From positions 1,054,001 to 1,118,000 of the forward strand of contig CBDHFN010000003.1 of assembly GCA_965262605.1 (NCBI GenBank): a DNA stretch of 64,000 nt, in the 5' to 3' direction. Below are positions 51,661 through 59,984 of this stretch, one piece after another (within the stretch, counting starts at the first letter, position 1; every line of letters starts with the position of its first letter). The DNA comes from CBDHFN01 sp965262605 (GTDB lineage Bacteria; Pseudomonadota; Alphaproteobacteria; JASGCL01). The position numbers and the translations under genes are program-made. Under the pieces are notes generated by a model that ran no database searches, was not told the DNA's origin, and was given only the letters and a program-made list of their open reading frames with translations.

Positions 51661-52794
51661 TTAAATGACCGATTTACTTAAAACTTCGCAATTATTTTCA
51701 TGAACGATGCTTGACCTGCCAAGGCATACGGCAGTTTTACTATCGGAATCCATGATAATCATATGCAGGAAAAACACCATATTTTCGTGTAAAATGATGG
51801 GATTATCTTCATAAAACATTGGGTAATCCATCCAATTTGGTTGAAATAACGCCCCCATCGCATAACCGCACGCATTTAAGCGGTGTTTGGACAAGCCGTG
51901 CTTATCCATAACTTCACAATGTTTGGCAAAAACTTCGCCCATGGTTTTGCCTGATTGCAAGCTAGCCTCGCAGGCTAACAAAGCCTCTTTAGCAATGTTG
52001 TAATAGCGCGTAAATTGGTTTGAAGCCCTGCCAATCGGAAGTGTTCGCATCATCGCCGCATGATACATTCGGTAAGCACCCGCCCATTCCAAAGTTAACC
52101 CTGTGCCGTCTTGCAATTTATGGCGTCCTGATTTAGTGCGGCATAATAACGCGTAATCGCCCGAACCAATAATAAAGGGATTGCCTGAATAATCGCCGCC
52201 ACCATTGAAAATCTCGCCCTGCATCGCGGCAAGAATTGCGCCCTCGTCCTGTCCGACTACCGCCATTTTTTGCGCAATTTCAAGCGCATTATCGGCAAGT
52301 TCGGCGGCTTTTTTAATATAAATTAATTCCTGCGCTGATTTTACTAAGCGTAATTTTGAAATTATTAAACTGCCGTCTTTTAAATCAATAAAATTTGCGC
52401 ATTCGGCTTCAAGCAACTTGCAATTCTTACCAGTTAAACCATATGAATCATATTCAACGGCAAATTTTTTACCCTTTAAGCCTTTGTTTTTCATAATATT
52501 AACTAAATCTTGGGCGGGATTCGCGGTTGCGCTATCCTTCCAAATATGAATTTCTTTAATATCCGAAGTCAACTGGGCTTGCCGTAAGTCCGCTGACCTT
52601 GTCAGTAAAAAATAATTGCCATCATTCATGAAGACTAGACATTGAAAAAAAACAAAGCCAAATGTATCATAACCCGTTAAATAATATGATGATTCTTGCT
52701 TAAAAATCAAAATGCCGTCAAAATTTTGCCGAATTAATTCGGCGCGTAATTTATCGCGTCTTGCTTGAAATTCTTCGGCAGAAAAATGCAACAT
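51661..52794 (-). CDS. M24-family hydrolase, ectoine-hydrolase/creatinase-like
   Basis: The 377-residue protein has the creatinase N-domain (FDGILIFKQESSYYLTGYDTFGF near residue 25) and a pita-bread C-domain. The C-domain segments YHAAMMRT near 245 and NACGYAMGALFQPNWMDYPM near 308 match the ectoine hydrolase (DoeA) branch more than true Xaa-Pro aminopeptidases, which would have a full metal set (D-D-H-E-E) and HxxGHGIG. Here several metal ligands are missing, as in creatinase, so a metal-free amidohydrolase is likely. The gene starts 4 bases after the class III aminotransferase gene and forms an operon with it. Confidence 0.75.
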   Translation of the reverse strand: MLHFSAEEFQARRDKLRAELIRQNFDGILIFKQESSYYLTGYDTFGFVFFQCLVFMNDGNYFLLTRSADLRQAQLTSDIKEIHIWKDSATANPAQDLVNIMKNKGLKGKKFAVEYDSYGLTGKNCKLLEAECANFIDLKDGSLIISKLRLVKSAQELIYIKKAAELADNALEIAQKMAVVGQDEGAILAAMQGEIFNGGGDYSGNPFIIGSGDYALLCRTKSGRHKLQDGTGLTLEWAGAYRMYHAAMMRTLPIGRASNQFTRYYNIAKEALLACEASLQSGKTMGEVFAKHCEVMDKHGLSKHRLNACGYAMGALFQPNWMDYPMFYEDNPIILHENMVFFLHMIIMDSDSKTAVCLGRSSIVHENNCEVLSKSVI

Positions 52795-52798
52795 TTCG

Positions 52799-54187
52799 TT
52801 ACAATAATTCTTTGGCGGATTCGTCCAATGATTTAGCGAATCGTTTGAATAATTCGCGCAATTCCTTTTCTGAAATAATTAAGGGCGGACAAAAAGCCAC
52901 CGAATCAAAGGGCAGGGGGCGCACAATTAAGCCATTTGCTTCGCATTTATTCGTCATTTTCATGCCTGCGTAATCCTTGGGGTCAAAGAAAATCTTTTTA
53001 GCCTTGTCTTTCACTAATTCAACCGCACCGATTAAGCCAGCCCCGCGGGCATTACCTACCAAGGGGTGCTTGCGAAATTGCTCTAAATTTTCTTGGACAA
53101 TTTTCCCCATTTTCTTGACATGGTCAAAAATTTTGCGCTCTTCATATATATTCAAGGTTTCCAGCGCAACGGCTGCGGCAACTGGGTGCCCTGAATAAGT
53201 ATAACCTGTGCCAAAAGTGCCTAAAATCCCAGCATTTTTTACAACGGCTGCGGCGATTTTTTCGTTAATCATCACGCCCGAAATGGGAATATAAGCCGAA
53301 GATAAAGCCTTTGCCATTGTCATCATGTCGGGTTTAATGTTATAAAATTCTGACCCCCAATATTCGCCTGTGCGCCCAAAACCACAAATTACTTCATCAG
53401 CAATTAATAAAATATCGTGTTTTTTCAAAATTGGTTGTAATTTTTTGAAATAATCAACGGGTGGCATGATGACTCCGCCCGCGCCCATAATGGGTTCGGC
53501 AATTAACGCGCCAATTTTATCGGCACCAATTTTTTCAATAGTTTCATTTAATTCGGTGATTAGCCTGTCGGTAAATTGGCTTTCAGTTTCGCCATCTTTG
53601 CCATTGCGGTAATAATGCGGGCAAGTCAAATGATGCACGGGAATTATTGGCAAATCAAAATCTTTATGGAGCGTGGGTAAACCCGTCAAAGACGCACCCG
53701 CCACAGTGACGCCATGATAGCCATTATGGCGCGATAATATAATTTTCTTGTCCCGTTTACCAATGGCATTATGATAATAATAAACAATTTTTATCGCTGT
53801 ATCAACGGCTTCGGAACCTGAATTGGCAAAGAAAACTTTTTGCATCGGTGAATCTAAACCCTTTGGGGCATTTTCAATTAATTTGGTTGCTAAATCAATG
53901 GCGGGACCATGTGATTTATGGGCAAATAAATGGCTATAAGGCAATTCGCGCATTTGTTTGACGGCGGCGTCTATCAATCGTTCCTCGCTATACCCAAGCG
54001 CGGTGCACCACAAACCCGCCATGCCTTCAATATATTCTTTACCTTCATCGTCTTTGACCCAAACGCCTTGTCCGCTATTTATAATCAAGGGACCCTTAGT
54101 TTCATGCGCGGTTAAATTTGTGTATGGATGCAAAACATGGGCAATATCATTATCGCGCCGTGAATTTTTGGTGGTTTGTTTCGTCAT
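52799..54187 (-). CDS. Class III PLP-dependent aminotransferase
   Basis: The 462-residue enzyme has the class III pattern: HPYTNL near the N-terminus, FANSGSEAVDTAIK near residue 120, SRHNGYHGVTVAGASLTG near 153, IAEPIMGAGGVIMPP near 230, DEVICGFGRTG near 266, and the PLP-Lys in MAKALSSAYIPI near 294. It resembles omega-amino-acid/polyamine:pyruvate transaminases; 4-aminobutyrate, beta-alanine, taurine or diaminobutyrate are plausible substrates. GAGGGTAATT upstream of the ATG at 54187 decides the start over a TTG four codons earlier. Together with the M24 gene it may belong to ectoine or diamine catabolism. Confidence 0.87.
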   Translation of the reverse strand: MTKQTTKNSRRDNDIAHVLHPYTNLTAHETKGPLIINSGQGVWVKDDEGKEYIEGMAGLWCTALGYSEERLIDAAVKQMRELPYSHLFAHKSHGPAIDLATKLIENAPKGLDSPMQKVFFANSGSEAVDTAIKIVYYYHNAIGKRDKKIILSRHNGYHGVTVAGASLTGLPTLHKDFDLPIIPVHHLTCPHYYRNGKDGETESQFTDRLITELNETIEKIGADKIGALIAEPIMGAGGVIMPPVDYFKKLQPILKKHDILLIADEVICGFGRTGEYWGSEFYNIKPDMMTMAKALSSAYIPISGVMINEKIAAAVVKNAGILGTFGTGYTYSGHPVAAAVALETLNIYEERKIFDHVKKMGKIVQENLEQFRKHPLVGNARGAGLIGAVELVKDKAKKIFFDPKDYAGMKMTNKCEANGLIVRPLPFDSVAFCPPLIISEKELRELFKRFAKSLDESAKELL

Positions 54188-54314
54188 AATTACCCTCAAT
54201 AATAAATTTGTTTATCGTATATTATCAAAATTAATTCCATTAAGCAATATTTTTTAATTGCAAGGTTAAAATTATTATGATAATAACCAGCCCGTAAATC
54301 ATTTTTTGATTTAT

Positions 54315-54390
54315 GGGGCAGTAGCTCAGGGGTTAGAGCGGTCCGCTCATAACGGATTGGTCGAGGGTTCAATTCCTTCCTGCCCCACCA
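54315..54390 (+). tRNA. tRNA with anticodon CAU (elongator Met or Ile2)
   Basis: A 76-base cloverleaf: acceptor GGGGCAG / CTGCCCC, D-arm AGCTCAGGGGTTAGAGC, anticodon arm TCCGC-TCATAAC-GGA with anticodon CAT, T-arm GAGGGTTCAATTCCTTC, discriminator A and encoded CCA. The G1-C72 pair excludes the initiator tRNA. Met and Ile2 (lysidine-modified CAU) cannot be separated with certainty by eye. It stands alone between the aminotransferase and dps; a hairpin directly follows. Confidence 0.93.
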
Positions 54391-54411
54391 TTTATGGTGG
54401 CTTTATTTTTT
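54385..54411 (+). terminator. Terminator hairpin sharing the tRNA 3' end
   Basis: CCACCA (54385-54390), the last bases of the tRNA, pair with TGGTGG (54395-54400) across a TTTA loop, followed by CTTTATTTTTT. The encoded CCA end of the tRNA is therefore the left arm of its own terminator. Confidence 0.65.
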
Positions 54412-54436
54412 GCTGGTGTTTACACTAATATTTATC

Positions 54437-54465
54437 TTGACAATTTATGGGTTTTTGTGTTTAAT
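54437..54465 (+). promoter_or_regulatory. dps promoter
   Basis: TTGACA (54437-54442) and TTTAAT (54460-54465) lie 17 bases apart. The leader is about 28 bases, with AAGGAG just before the ATG at 54500. No OxyR or Fur site can be identified with confidence. Confidence 0.65.
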
Positions 54466-54499
54466 TAATTGATAATTAAAATAAAAAAAAGGAGTTATC

Positions 54500-54967
54500 A
54501 TGGTGAATTTAGGCATTAATGATGCGCATCGCACGCAAATTGCCAATGGTTTAAGTAAATTATTAGCAGATACATATACTTTATATTTAACAACGCATAA
54601 TTTTCATTGGAATGTCGTTGGACCAAAATTTAACGATTATCATAATATGTTTATGACGCAATATACGGAATTATGGAACGCGGTTGACCCGATTGCCGAA
54701 CGAATTCGTTCTTTGGGTTTTAATGCGCCGGGTTCATATTGCGAATTTCAAAAATTATCTTCGTTGCCAGACGCGCCAGCAACCCCGCCTCAAGCCGATA
54801 AAATGGTGGCAATTCTTAAAAATGGGCATGAAGCCGTGGCACGCACAGCGCGGGCGGTTTTTGTGATGGCTGATGAAGCAAACGACCAGCCAACCGCTGA
54901 TTTATTGACGCAACGGCTAAATATTCATGAAAAAACTGCATGGATGTTAAGGGCAATTTTATCATGA
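54500..54967 (+). CDS. dps: Dps-family DNA-protection/iron-storage protein
   Basis: Dps forms dodecamers that oxidise and store iron and protect DNA. The 155-residue, all-helical protein has the ferroxidase ligands in TTHNFHWNVVGPKFNDYHNMF (cut here: His near residues 33 and 36, then Asp/His near 46-48) and in AVDPIAERIRSLG with Asp/Glu near residue 63-67. The LGINDAHRTQIANGLSKLLAD opening and the RAILS end match short Dps proteins. The stop overlaps the yhhQ start (ATGA), which couples the two. It has its own promoter. Confidence 0.9.
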   Translation: MVNLGINDAHRTQIANGLSKLLADTYTLYLTTHNFHWNVVGPKFNDYHNMFMTQYTELWNAVDPIAERIRSLGFNAPGSYCEFQKLSSLPDAPATPPQADKMVAILKNGHEAVARTARAVFVMADEANDQPTADLLTQRLNIHEKTAWMLRAILS

Positions 54968-55551
54968 AAATAACCCACTTATTGCCGTTTATTTTGGCGT
55001 TAAGTTTTATTGTCGTGATTAGCAATTATTTAGTTGTTTTTCCCATTAATGATTATATTACATGGGGGACATTGACTTACCCGTTCGCATTTTTAATTTC
55101 CGATTTAACGGTGCGTAAATTGGGCGCAAACCAAGCCCGAATCAGCGCATCATTTGGTTTTGTCGTGGGATTTATTCTTTCGTATATTCTGGCGGATATT
55201 GCGATAGCGACCGCTTCGTGCTTGGCATTTATTATTGGGCAATTGCTGGATATTTCGGTATTTTCAAGATTGCGCAAAAGCCAATGGTGGCAAGCACCTT
55301 TGGCTTCGGGTTTTTTTGCCGCCGCGCTTGATACTATCTTATTTTATTCGCTCGCATTTTATTACTTGCCCCCTTTAATGACAAATTGGGGCTTGGTAAT
55401 TGGCGATTATAGCGATTTACCTTGGGTAAGTCTTGCATTTGGCGATTATGCCACAAAATTATTAATTATTATTATTGGGTTAATTCCATATGGTTATTTA
55501 TTAACGATTCTGGCAATAAAAAATCCGTCAACTTCGTCTGATAAAGTTTGA
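54964..55551 (+). CDS. yhhQ: Queuosine-precursor transporter, YhhQ/VUT family
   Basis: YhhQ-type transporters take up queuosine precursors such as preQ0/preQ1. The 195-residue protein has about six helices and family segments YPFAFLISDLTVRKLGANQAR near residue 40, IGQLLDISVFSRLR near 93, and a DTILFYSLAFYYLP helix near 126. The start at 54964 overlaps the dps stop (ATGA); a Met eight codons earlier lies inside dps. The 3' end overlaps the convergent rsmB gene by 58 bases, so the two transcripts are antisense there. Confidence 0.87.
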   Translation: MKITHLLPFILALSFIVVISNYLVVFPINDYITWGTLTYPFAFLISDLTVRKLGANQARISASFGFVVGFILSYILADIAIATASCLAFIIGQLLDISVFSRLRKSQWWQAPLASGFFAAALDTILFYSLAFYYLPPLMTNWGLVIGDYSDLPWVSLAFGDYATKLLIIIIGLIPYGYLLTILAIKNPSTSSDKV

Positions 55552-56729
55552 TAAACACCTTTGAAACTTTGGCTATCTAAATTATTGGCGTGTATATGGG
55601 ATTGCGCATAATTTTTTAGATTGGCGGGAATGAGTTTTTTATCAATATCATCAAGGCGAAAATCATTATTTGCGTCTAAAAATTGCAAAATAACATCAAT
55701 AGATTCTTCGGGAAATACCGAACATACCGAATAAATTATCTCGCCGCCCGGTTTAAGCATAGACTTAGCGTGATTTAGCAGCTTTAATTGGGTTTTTTGG
55801 TAATTGGCAAAGTCAAATATTTTGAATAAAATATCAGGATTTTTGCGCGCCGTGCCCGAAGCAGTGCAGGGCGCATCAACCAATACCGCGTCAAATTCCG
55901 CCGATTTCGGCAATTTAAAAGCGTCCATTATTTTTAATTGGGCTTTTAATTGGCATCGGCTTAAATTATCTTCAATCATTTTGGCGCGATAAGGGTTGAT
56001 TTCCAATGCGACAACTTCCGCCCCCAAGCTTGCCAATTGCATGGTTTTGCCACCCGGTGCGGCGCATAAATCTAAAATTCTTTTGTCTTTGGGGTTGGTG
56101 ATAAACCTTGCGGGTAAGCTTGCGGCTATATCTTGCACCCAGCATTCGCCGCTTAAAAATTCAGAATTTTTGGTAATTTGCACGCCTTGGGGGATAACTT
56201 GATTCTTGCCATTTTTATATTGAAAATAATATGAAACTTCGCGCCGATGGGCGCGCATAATGATTTTCATAATATCTTCGGAATAATAATTTGCCATTTG
56301 TTGTTCCAAAGGCGTTTGGCGCGATTTAATTTTATCGCTTGGCGTTTGAATAATTTTTTGCATAATAGCATAAAAATTATTATGTTTTGAAATATCAAGT
56401 TTTTTAATAATTTCCATATATTGCGACAAAACCGCGTGGCTTGGCGTTTTTAAAAAATGAAATTCAATGGCACCGCCAATTAGCGTTGCGGTTAAGAAAG
56501 ATATTTTTTTATCATCAAGCTTTTCTTTGCTAAGGCTTTCAATAAGTGGCATAACATCGGCATAATATTTCATGAAACTATGCACTAAACGGCGCAAATA
56601 CGCCGATTCGCCCCCCTTGAATTGTTGATGATATTTATTTTCGGGTGATTCATCATGGTTGATAAAATTCACCAAAAGCGAAACTGCCTTTGCCCGAATC
56701 AATATGCTGGATTGATGAAGTTTGCTCAA
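55494..56729 (-). CDS. rsmB: RsmB-like 16S rRNA (cytosine-C5) methyltransferase
   Basis: RsmB methylates C967 of 16S rRNA. The 411-residue protein has a NusB-like N-terminal domain (about 1-140) and a SAM-binding core with motif I LDLCAAPGGKTMQLA near residue 225, DAPCTASGTARKNPD with the catalytic Cys near 286-297 and YSVCSVFPEES with a second Cys near 336. No ATG exists near the start; TTG at 56729 overlaps the dnaN stop (TTGA) and is chosen, though a TTG ten codons earlier is possible. It is coupled to dnaN and converges with yhhQ. Confidence 0.85.
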   Translation of the reverse strand: MSKLHQSSILIRAKAVSLLVNFINHDESPENKYHQQFKGGESAYLRRLVHSFMKYYADVMPLIESLSKEKLDDKKISFLTATLIGGAIEFHFLKTPSHAVLSQYMEIIKKLDISKHNNFYAIMQKIIQTPSDKIKSRQTPLEQQMANYYSEDIMKIIMRAHRREVSYYFQYKNGKNQVIPQGVQITKNSEFLSGECWVQDIAASLPARFITNPKDKRILDLCAAPGGKTMQLASLGAEVVALEINPYRAKMIEDNLSRCQLKAQLKIMDAFKLPKSAEFDAVLVDAPCTASGTARKNPDILFKIFDFANYQKTQLKLLNHAKSMLKPGGEIIYSVCSVFPEESIDVILQFLDANNDFRLDDIDKKLIPANLKNYAQSHIHANNLDSQSFKGVYQTLSDEVDGFFIARIVNK

Positions 56730-57853
56730 ATTCTTAAAGGCATTACGACAAAAAGACAAGAATCATCGCCCGCGTCATTGATGATGACAGGTGAAGAAAC
56801 ATCACTAAGCAATAATTCCATTTTGCCCGATTCAATATGTTTGGTAATATCCAAAAGATATTTGAAATTAAAGCTTATCGTTAAGGGTTCGCTTTTATAT
56901 TCCGCATAAATTTCTTCTTCTGCCATGCCATTATCCGATGAATTAACCGAAAAATGCAAGGCATTTTTACTGATTGAAATTTTTACAGCGCGCATTTTTT
57001 CCGAAGAAATAGTAGACACCCTGTCAACCGCATCGCCAAATTCTTGACGACTTACTAATAATGATTTATCGTTATTTTTTGGAATCACGCGGGTATAATC
57101 TGGAAATTTACCATCAATTAATTTTGAAGTAAGGCGGGTATTACCGAATTCAAAGCGGATTTTTGTTTCGCTTACGCCAATTTCAATGGATTCTTCGGCA
57201 TTCTCAATTAATTTTAATACTTCACCGACTGCTTTTTTCGGAATAATAATACCATTAAGATTTTCAGACCCTGCGGGTGCAGGCACTTGGCATTTTGCCA
57301 ACCTGTGCCCATCAGTTGCCACGGCAATAAGATAATTTTGCCCATCAATCTCAGCAACATGGATGTAGATGCCGTTTAAATAATAACGGGTTTCTTCGTT
57401 TGAAATTGCAAATTGCGTGCGGTCAATTAATTTTTTTAAATCAGATTTATTGATGGTGAATTGCACGGGCATATCATCATCGTGAACTTGGGGAAATTCT
57501 TCCGCCGAAATTGTTTGCAATGAAAATTTACTTCTGTCCGATTGAATGTCTAATTTGCCATCAGATTCTTTAAGATTTAAGGCAATTTCAGCCCCTTCGG
57601 GTAATTTGCGCACAATATCAGCTAACATATGGGCGGGCGCGGTAATATCGCCGTCTTGATTAATCATTGCGGGCACTTTGGCAATAATAGAAATATCCAT
57701 ATCGGTGCCTGCTAAAATCAACTGCGAATCCTTGCCACGCATGGCTTGAATTTTTACATTAGACAAGATTTGAATGGAATGTTTCCGTTCAATCACATTT
57801 TGCACTTGGCTTAAAGCGCGCTGTAAATCGCTTTTGTTAATTGTTAAACGCAT
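56726..57853 (-). CDS. dnaN: DNA polymerase III sliding clamp (beta subunit) DnaN
   Basis: DnaN forms the ring that tethers polymerase III and repair enzymes to DNA. The 375-residue protein has three repeated clamp domains: MRLTINKSDLQRALSQVQ at the start, EFPQVHDDDMPVQFTINKSDL near residue 130, RYYLNGIYIH, ATDGHRLAKCQV near 185, DGKFPDYTRVIP near 243 and the FVVMPLRI end, close to the usual VxPMRL. GAGGTAAAAT precedes the ATG and TATAAT (57875-57880, minus strand) the leader. dnaA and recF are not adjacent; rsmB overlaps the stop. Confidence 0.95.
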   Translation of the reverse strand: MRLTINKSDLQRALSQVQNVIERKHSIQILSNVKIQAMRGKDSQLILAGTDMDISIIAKVPAMINQDGDITAPAHMLADIVRKLPEGAEIALNLKESDGKLDIQSDRSKFSLQTISAEEFPQVHDDDMPVQFTINKSDLKKLIDRTQFAISNEETRYYLNGIYIHVAEIDGQNYLIAVATDGHRLAKCQVPAPAGSENLNGIIIPKKAVGEVLKLIENAEESIEIGVSETKIRFEFGNTRLTSKLIDGKFPDYTRVIPKNNDKSLLVSRQEFGDAVDRVSTISSEKMRAVKISISKNALHFSVNSSDNGMAEEEIYAEYKSEPLTISFNFKYLLDITKHIESGKMELLLSDVSSPVIINDAGDDSCLFVVMPLRI

Positions 57854-57874
57854 ATTTTACCTCATTTTTTTTAA

Positions 57875-57880
57875 ATTATA
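57875..57880 (-). promoter_or_regulatory. Probable -10 element for dnaN
   Basis: TATAAT on the minus strand ends 21 bases before the dnaN ATG, giving a short leader that contains GAGGT. No good -35 hexamer is visible 16-18 bases upstream. Confidence 0.4.
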
Positions 57881-57942
57881 CAATAACAAACCACGATTCC
57901 TATCTAAAAAGCTAGTATTTTATTCATAAAAGGTAATTTTCT

Positions 57943-57951
57943 TGTGGATAA
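57943..57951 (-). promoter_or_regulatory. Consensus DnaA box in the dnaN/lpoB-like intergenic region
   Basis: The 9-mer TTATCCACA on the minus strand (TGTGGATAA on the plus strand) is a perfect match to the DnaA-box consensus. It lies between the divergent dnaN and lpoB-like promoters and could let DnaA regulate one or both. A single box may also occur by chance. Confidence 0.4.
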
Positions 57952-57970
57952 GTTTTTTTTCAAAAATCTC

Positions 57971-57998
57971 TTGACAAAAAAAACATATCTAATATAAT
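57971..57998 (+). promoter_or_regulatory. Consensus promoter of the lpoB-like gene, predicted leaderless
   Basis: TTGACA (57971-57976) and TATAAT (57993-57998), both perfect consensus hexamers, are 16 bases apart, and the -10 ends 6 bases before the ATG at 58005. The mRNA should start at the A of the start codon; there is no ribosome site. Confidence 0.75.
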
Positions 57999-58004
57999 TT
58001 AAGT

Positions 58005-58643
58005 ATGATTAAAAAATTGATATTACCCATTGTTTTTTTAGGCTTGCTAAGTGCTTGTGGCACGAAAACAATTAATAAAAACATCACTGACCCGTCTTAC
58101 ACAACAAAATCAACGGCAACTGATGGGGCAACTTCGGTTGCGCTTGATTATCGTGATTTTGAATTTGCGGCGTCAAAGGCGATTGAATCGTTCTTAAAAA
58201 GCCCAGTTTCTACAAAACCAAATTCCAATCAGCCTTGGGTTATGGCGATAAGTCGCATAAAAAATGACACGACGATAAGTCTTGATACCGACCAATTAGT
58301 TAAAAAAATCCGAATCGCCTTGCTTAACAGCGGTAAAGTTATAACGACTACGGCGGTTGGCGCGGGCGGTGCCGAAGACGAATTAAGCAAGCAAATTAGG
58401 GATTTACAAAAATCACAATTATTTGACCAAACCACGGTTGCGAAAAATAATGGTTTAATTGCCCCTGATTTAAGCTTGTCTGGCAAGATTATTCAGCGCA
58501 CGAATCTGGTTGGTTCTTCGCAACAAAATGATTATTACATTCAACTTAGCATAACTAACATTAATACGGGTTTGGCTTTTTGGGAATTTGAACAAATTAT
58601 TTCAAAATTAACCTCCAAAAACAGCTTTACATGGAATCCATAA
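58005..58643 (+). CDS. LpoB-like penicillin-binding-protein-activator lipoprotein
   Basis: The 212-residue precursor has a lipoprotein signal peptide (KKLILPIVFLG, lipobox LSAC, Cys 18). The mature part resembles LpoB: a linker, then VMAISRIKNDTTISLDTDQLVKKI near residue 79-102, a LLNSGKV segment near 107, SLSGKIIQR near 160 and YIQLSITNINTGLAFWEFEQ near 180. LpoB activates PBP1B in enterobacteria, but LpoB-like proteins also occur beside CsgG/FlgT-type genes with unknown roles, as here. It is the first gene of a three-gene operon, 3 bases before the next. Confidence 0.75.
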   Translation: MIKKLILPIVFLGLLSACGTKTINKNITDPSYTTKSTATDGATSVALDYRDFEFAASKAIESFLKSPVSTKPNSNQPWVMAISRIKNDTTISLDTDQLVKKIRIALLNSGKVITTTAVGAGGAEDELSKQIRDLQKSQLFDQTTVAKNNGLIAPDLSLSGKIIQRTNLVGSSQQNDYYIQLSITNINTGLAFWEFEQIISKLTSKNSFTWNP

Positions 58644-58646
58644 TTT

Positions 58647-59984
58647 ATGTTTAACAAATTATTTTGCGCATTTTTTATATTGATATTATGGTATATAACA
58701 AATCAATCTTTTGCCGCAGAATTAAAAAATAAAATCGTGATTGGTAAGGGCGAAACCCGACAACAAGCAATTTATAATGGTTTATTAAATGCTACCACGC
58801 AAATTTATGGCTTGTCAATTCAACAAATGGGCGAATTAACGCAAAAAAATACGCAAATTTTGTCGTTTGATGCGAATGGCAAGCCGAATATTCACGAAAT
58901 GACGCAAAATTTAAATTCCATTGGCACGATAATTAAATCGCAAACTGGTTTAGCCCCTTCGGCAAATTTAATTGCAAGCTGGAACATTAACGAAGAAAAT
59001 AGCACTGACAAACAAGTTGAGTTAAGCGTAAGTTATTACGAATATTCCAAAGCTGACCCGCAAAATATTAAGAATCAAGGTAAAATCAGGCTGGTAATTG
59101 CGCCATTAAATACAACAGATTCGCAAATTGAAACAGATATAAAATATAATTTTGCTGATTTTATTCACAAGCAATTAACCAATTATCTTATTAAATCCAA
59201 CCGATTTACAATTTTGGAACGCAAAGACTTAGATTACGCGAATATTGAGCGAAATTTGATTCAAAGCAATATTGTTGCCAATCAATATCATCAAAACTAT
59301 GCCCAAGTCATTGGCGCAAGCTGGATTTTCATTCCCAAAATTGATAAAATTATTTGGAAATCAAGTAAAAAAACTTCGGAAATAAGCGGGGAAGAAACAA
59401 AACGGGCGCAGGGATTAATGCAATTTAGTTATACCATTATTGATTCGGCATCATATGAAATAATTAAAAGCGATACGATAAAATATGAAGTTCATGTTAA
59501 AAATAACCAAGTAAACAACGATGATGAATTAATAAATACGACTGATTCGGTGGGTGTTCAAAAATTTATTGGCGAATCGGTGGCGGAATTTGCCAATGAA
59601 GTGATTGATGAAATTTACCCACCCTTAGTGATTAAGGTGAAAAATCAGGGTTTAGTGTTAAACCGCGGGCAAAAATTTACCCAAGTCAACGATGTTTGGG
59701 AATTATTCACGCCATCTGAAGTGATTATTGACCCACAAACGAACCAAGAATTAGGCAGTGATTTAACCTCCATCGGCATTATGCAGATAAATAATATTTC
59801 GGCGAATTACGCTAACGGCAAGCTTTTAAGCGGTGAATTGCCCAGCGAAATGCCGACTTATTTTATTGCCAAACGCAAAAAAATACAAGATGAAGATAAA
59901 ATAAGTGATAATTCTAAAAATAAAGCAACTGGCACGGGATTGCCGTCATTTCTAACCCGTGATTATTTAAAGACAACGCCATGA
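58647..59984 (+). CDS. FlgT/CsgG-like secreted protein
   Basis: The 445-residue protein has a signal peptide (FNKLFCAFFILILWYITNQSFAAE). Three regions follow: an N-domain with GKGETRQQAIYNGLLNAT near residue 33, like FlgT_N; a middle CsgG/TolB-like domain (about 145-300) with VIAPLNT, FTILERKDL near 190 and IGASWIFIPKI near 213; and a C-domain (about 325-420) with GLVLNRGQKF and IIDPQTNQELGSD, like FlgT_C. In Vibrio FlgT forms the H ring of the flagellar basal body. The nearby fliO-fliP genes make a flagellar role attractive, but CsgG-like secretion functions cannot be excluded. Confidence 0.65.
   Translation: MFNKLFCAFFILILWYITNQSFAAELKNKIVIGKGETRQQAIYNGLLNATTQIYGLSIQQMGELTQKNTQILSFDANGKPNIHEMTQNLNSIGTIIKSQTGLAPSANLIASWNINEENSTDKQVELSVSYYEYSKADPQNIKNQGKIRLVIAPLNTTDSQIETDIKYNFADFIHKQLTNYLIKSNRFTILERKDLDYANIERNLIQSNIVANQYHQNYAQVIGASWIFIPKIDKIIWKSSKKTSEISGEETKRAQGLMQFSYTIIDSASYEIIKSDTIKYEVHVKNNQVNNDDELINTTDSVGVQKFIGESVAEFANEVIDEIYPPLVIKVKNQGLVLNRGQKFTQVNDVWELFTPSEVIIDPQTNQELGSDLTSIGIMQINNISANYANGKLLSGELPSEMPTYFIAKRKKIQDEDKISDNSKNKATGTGLPSFLTRDYLKTTP

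Noticed and set aside
54315..54390. Initiator tRNA-fMet
   Set aside because: The first acceptor pair is G-C; initiator tRNAs have an unpaired C1 and three G-C pairs in the anticodon stem.
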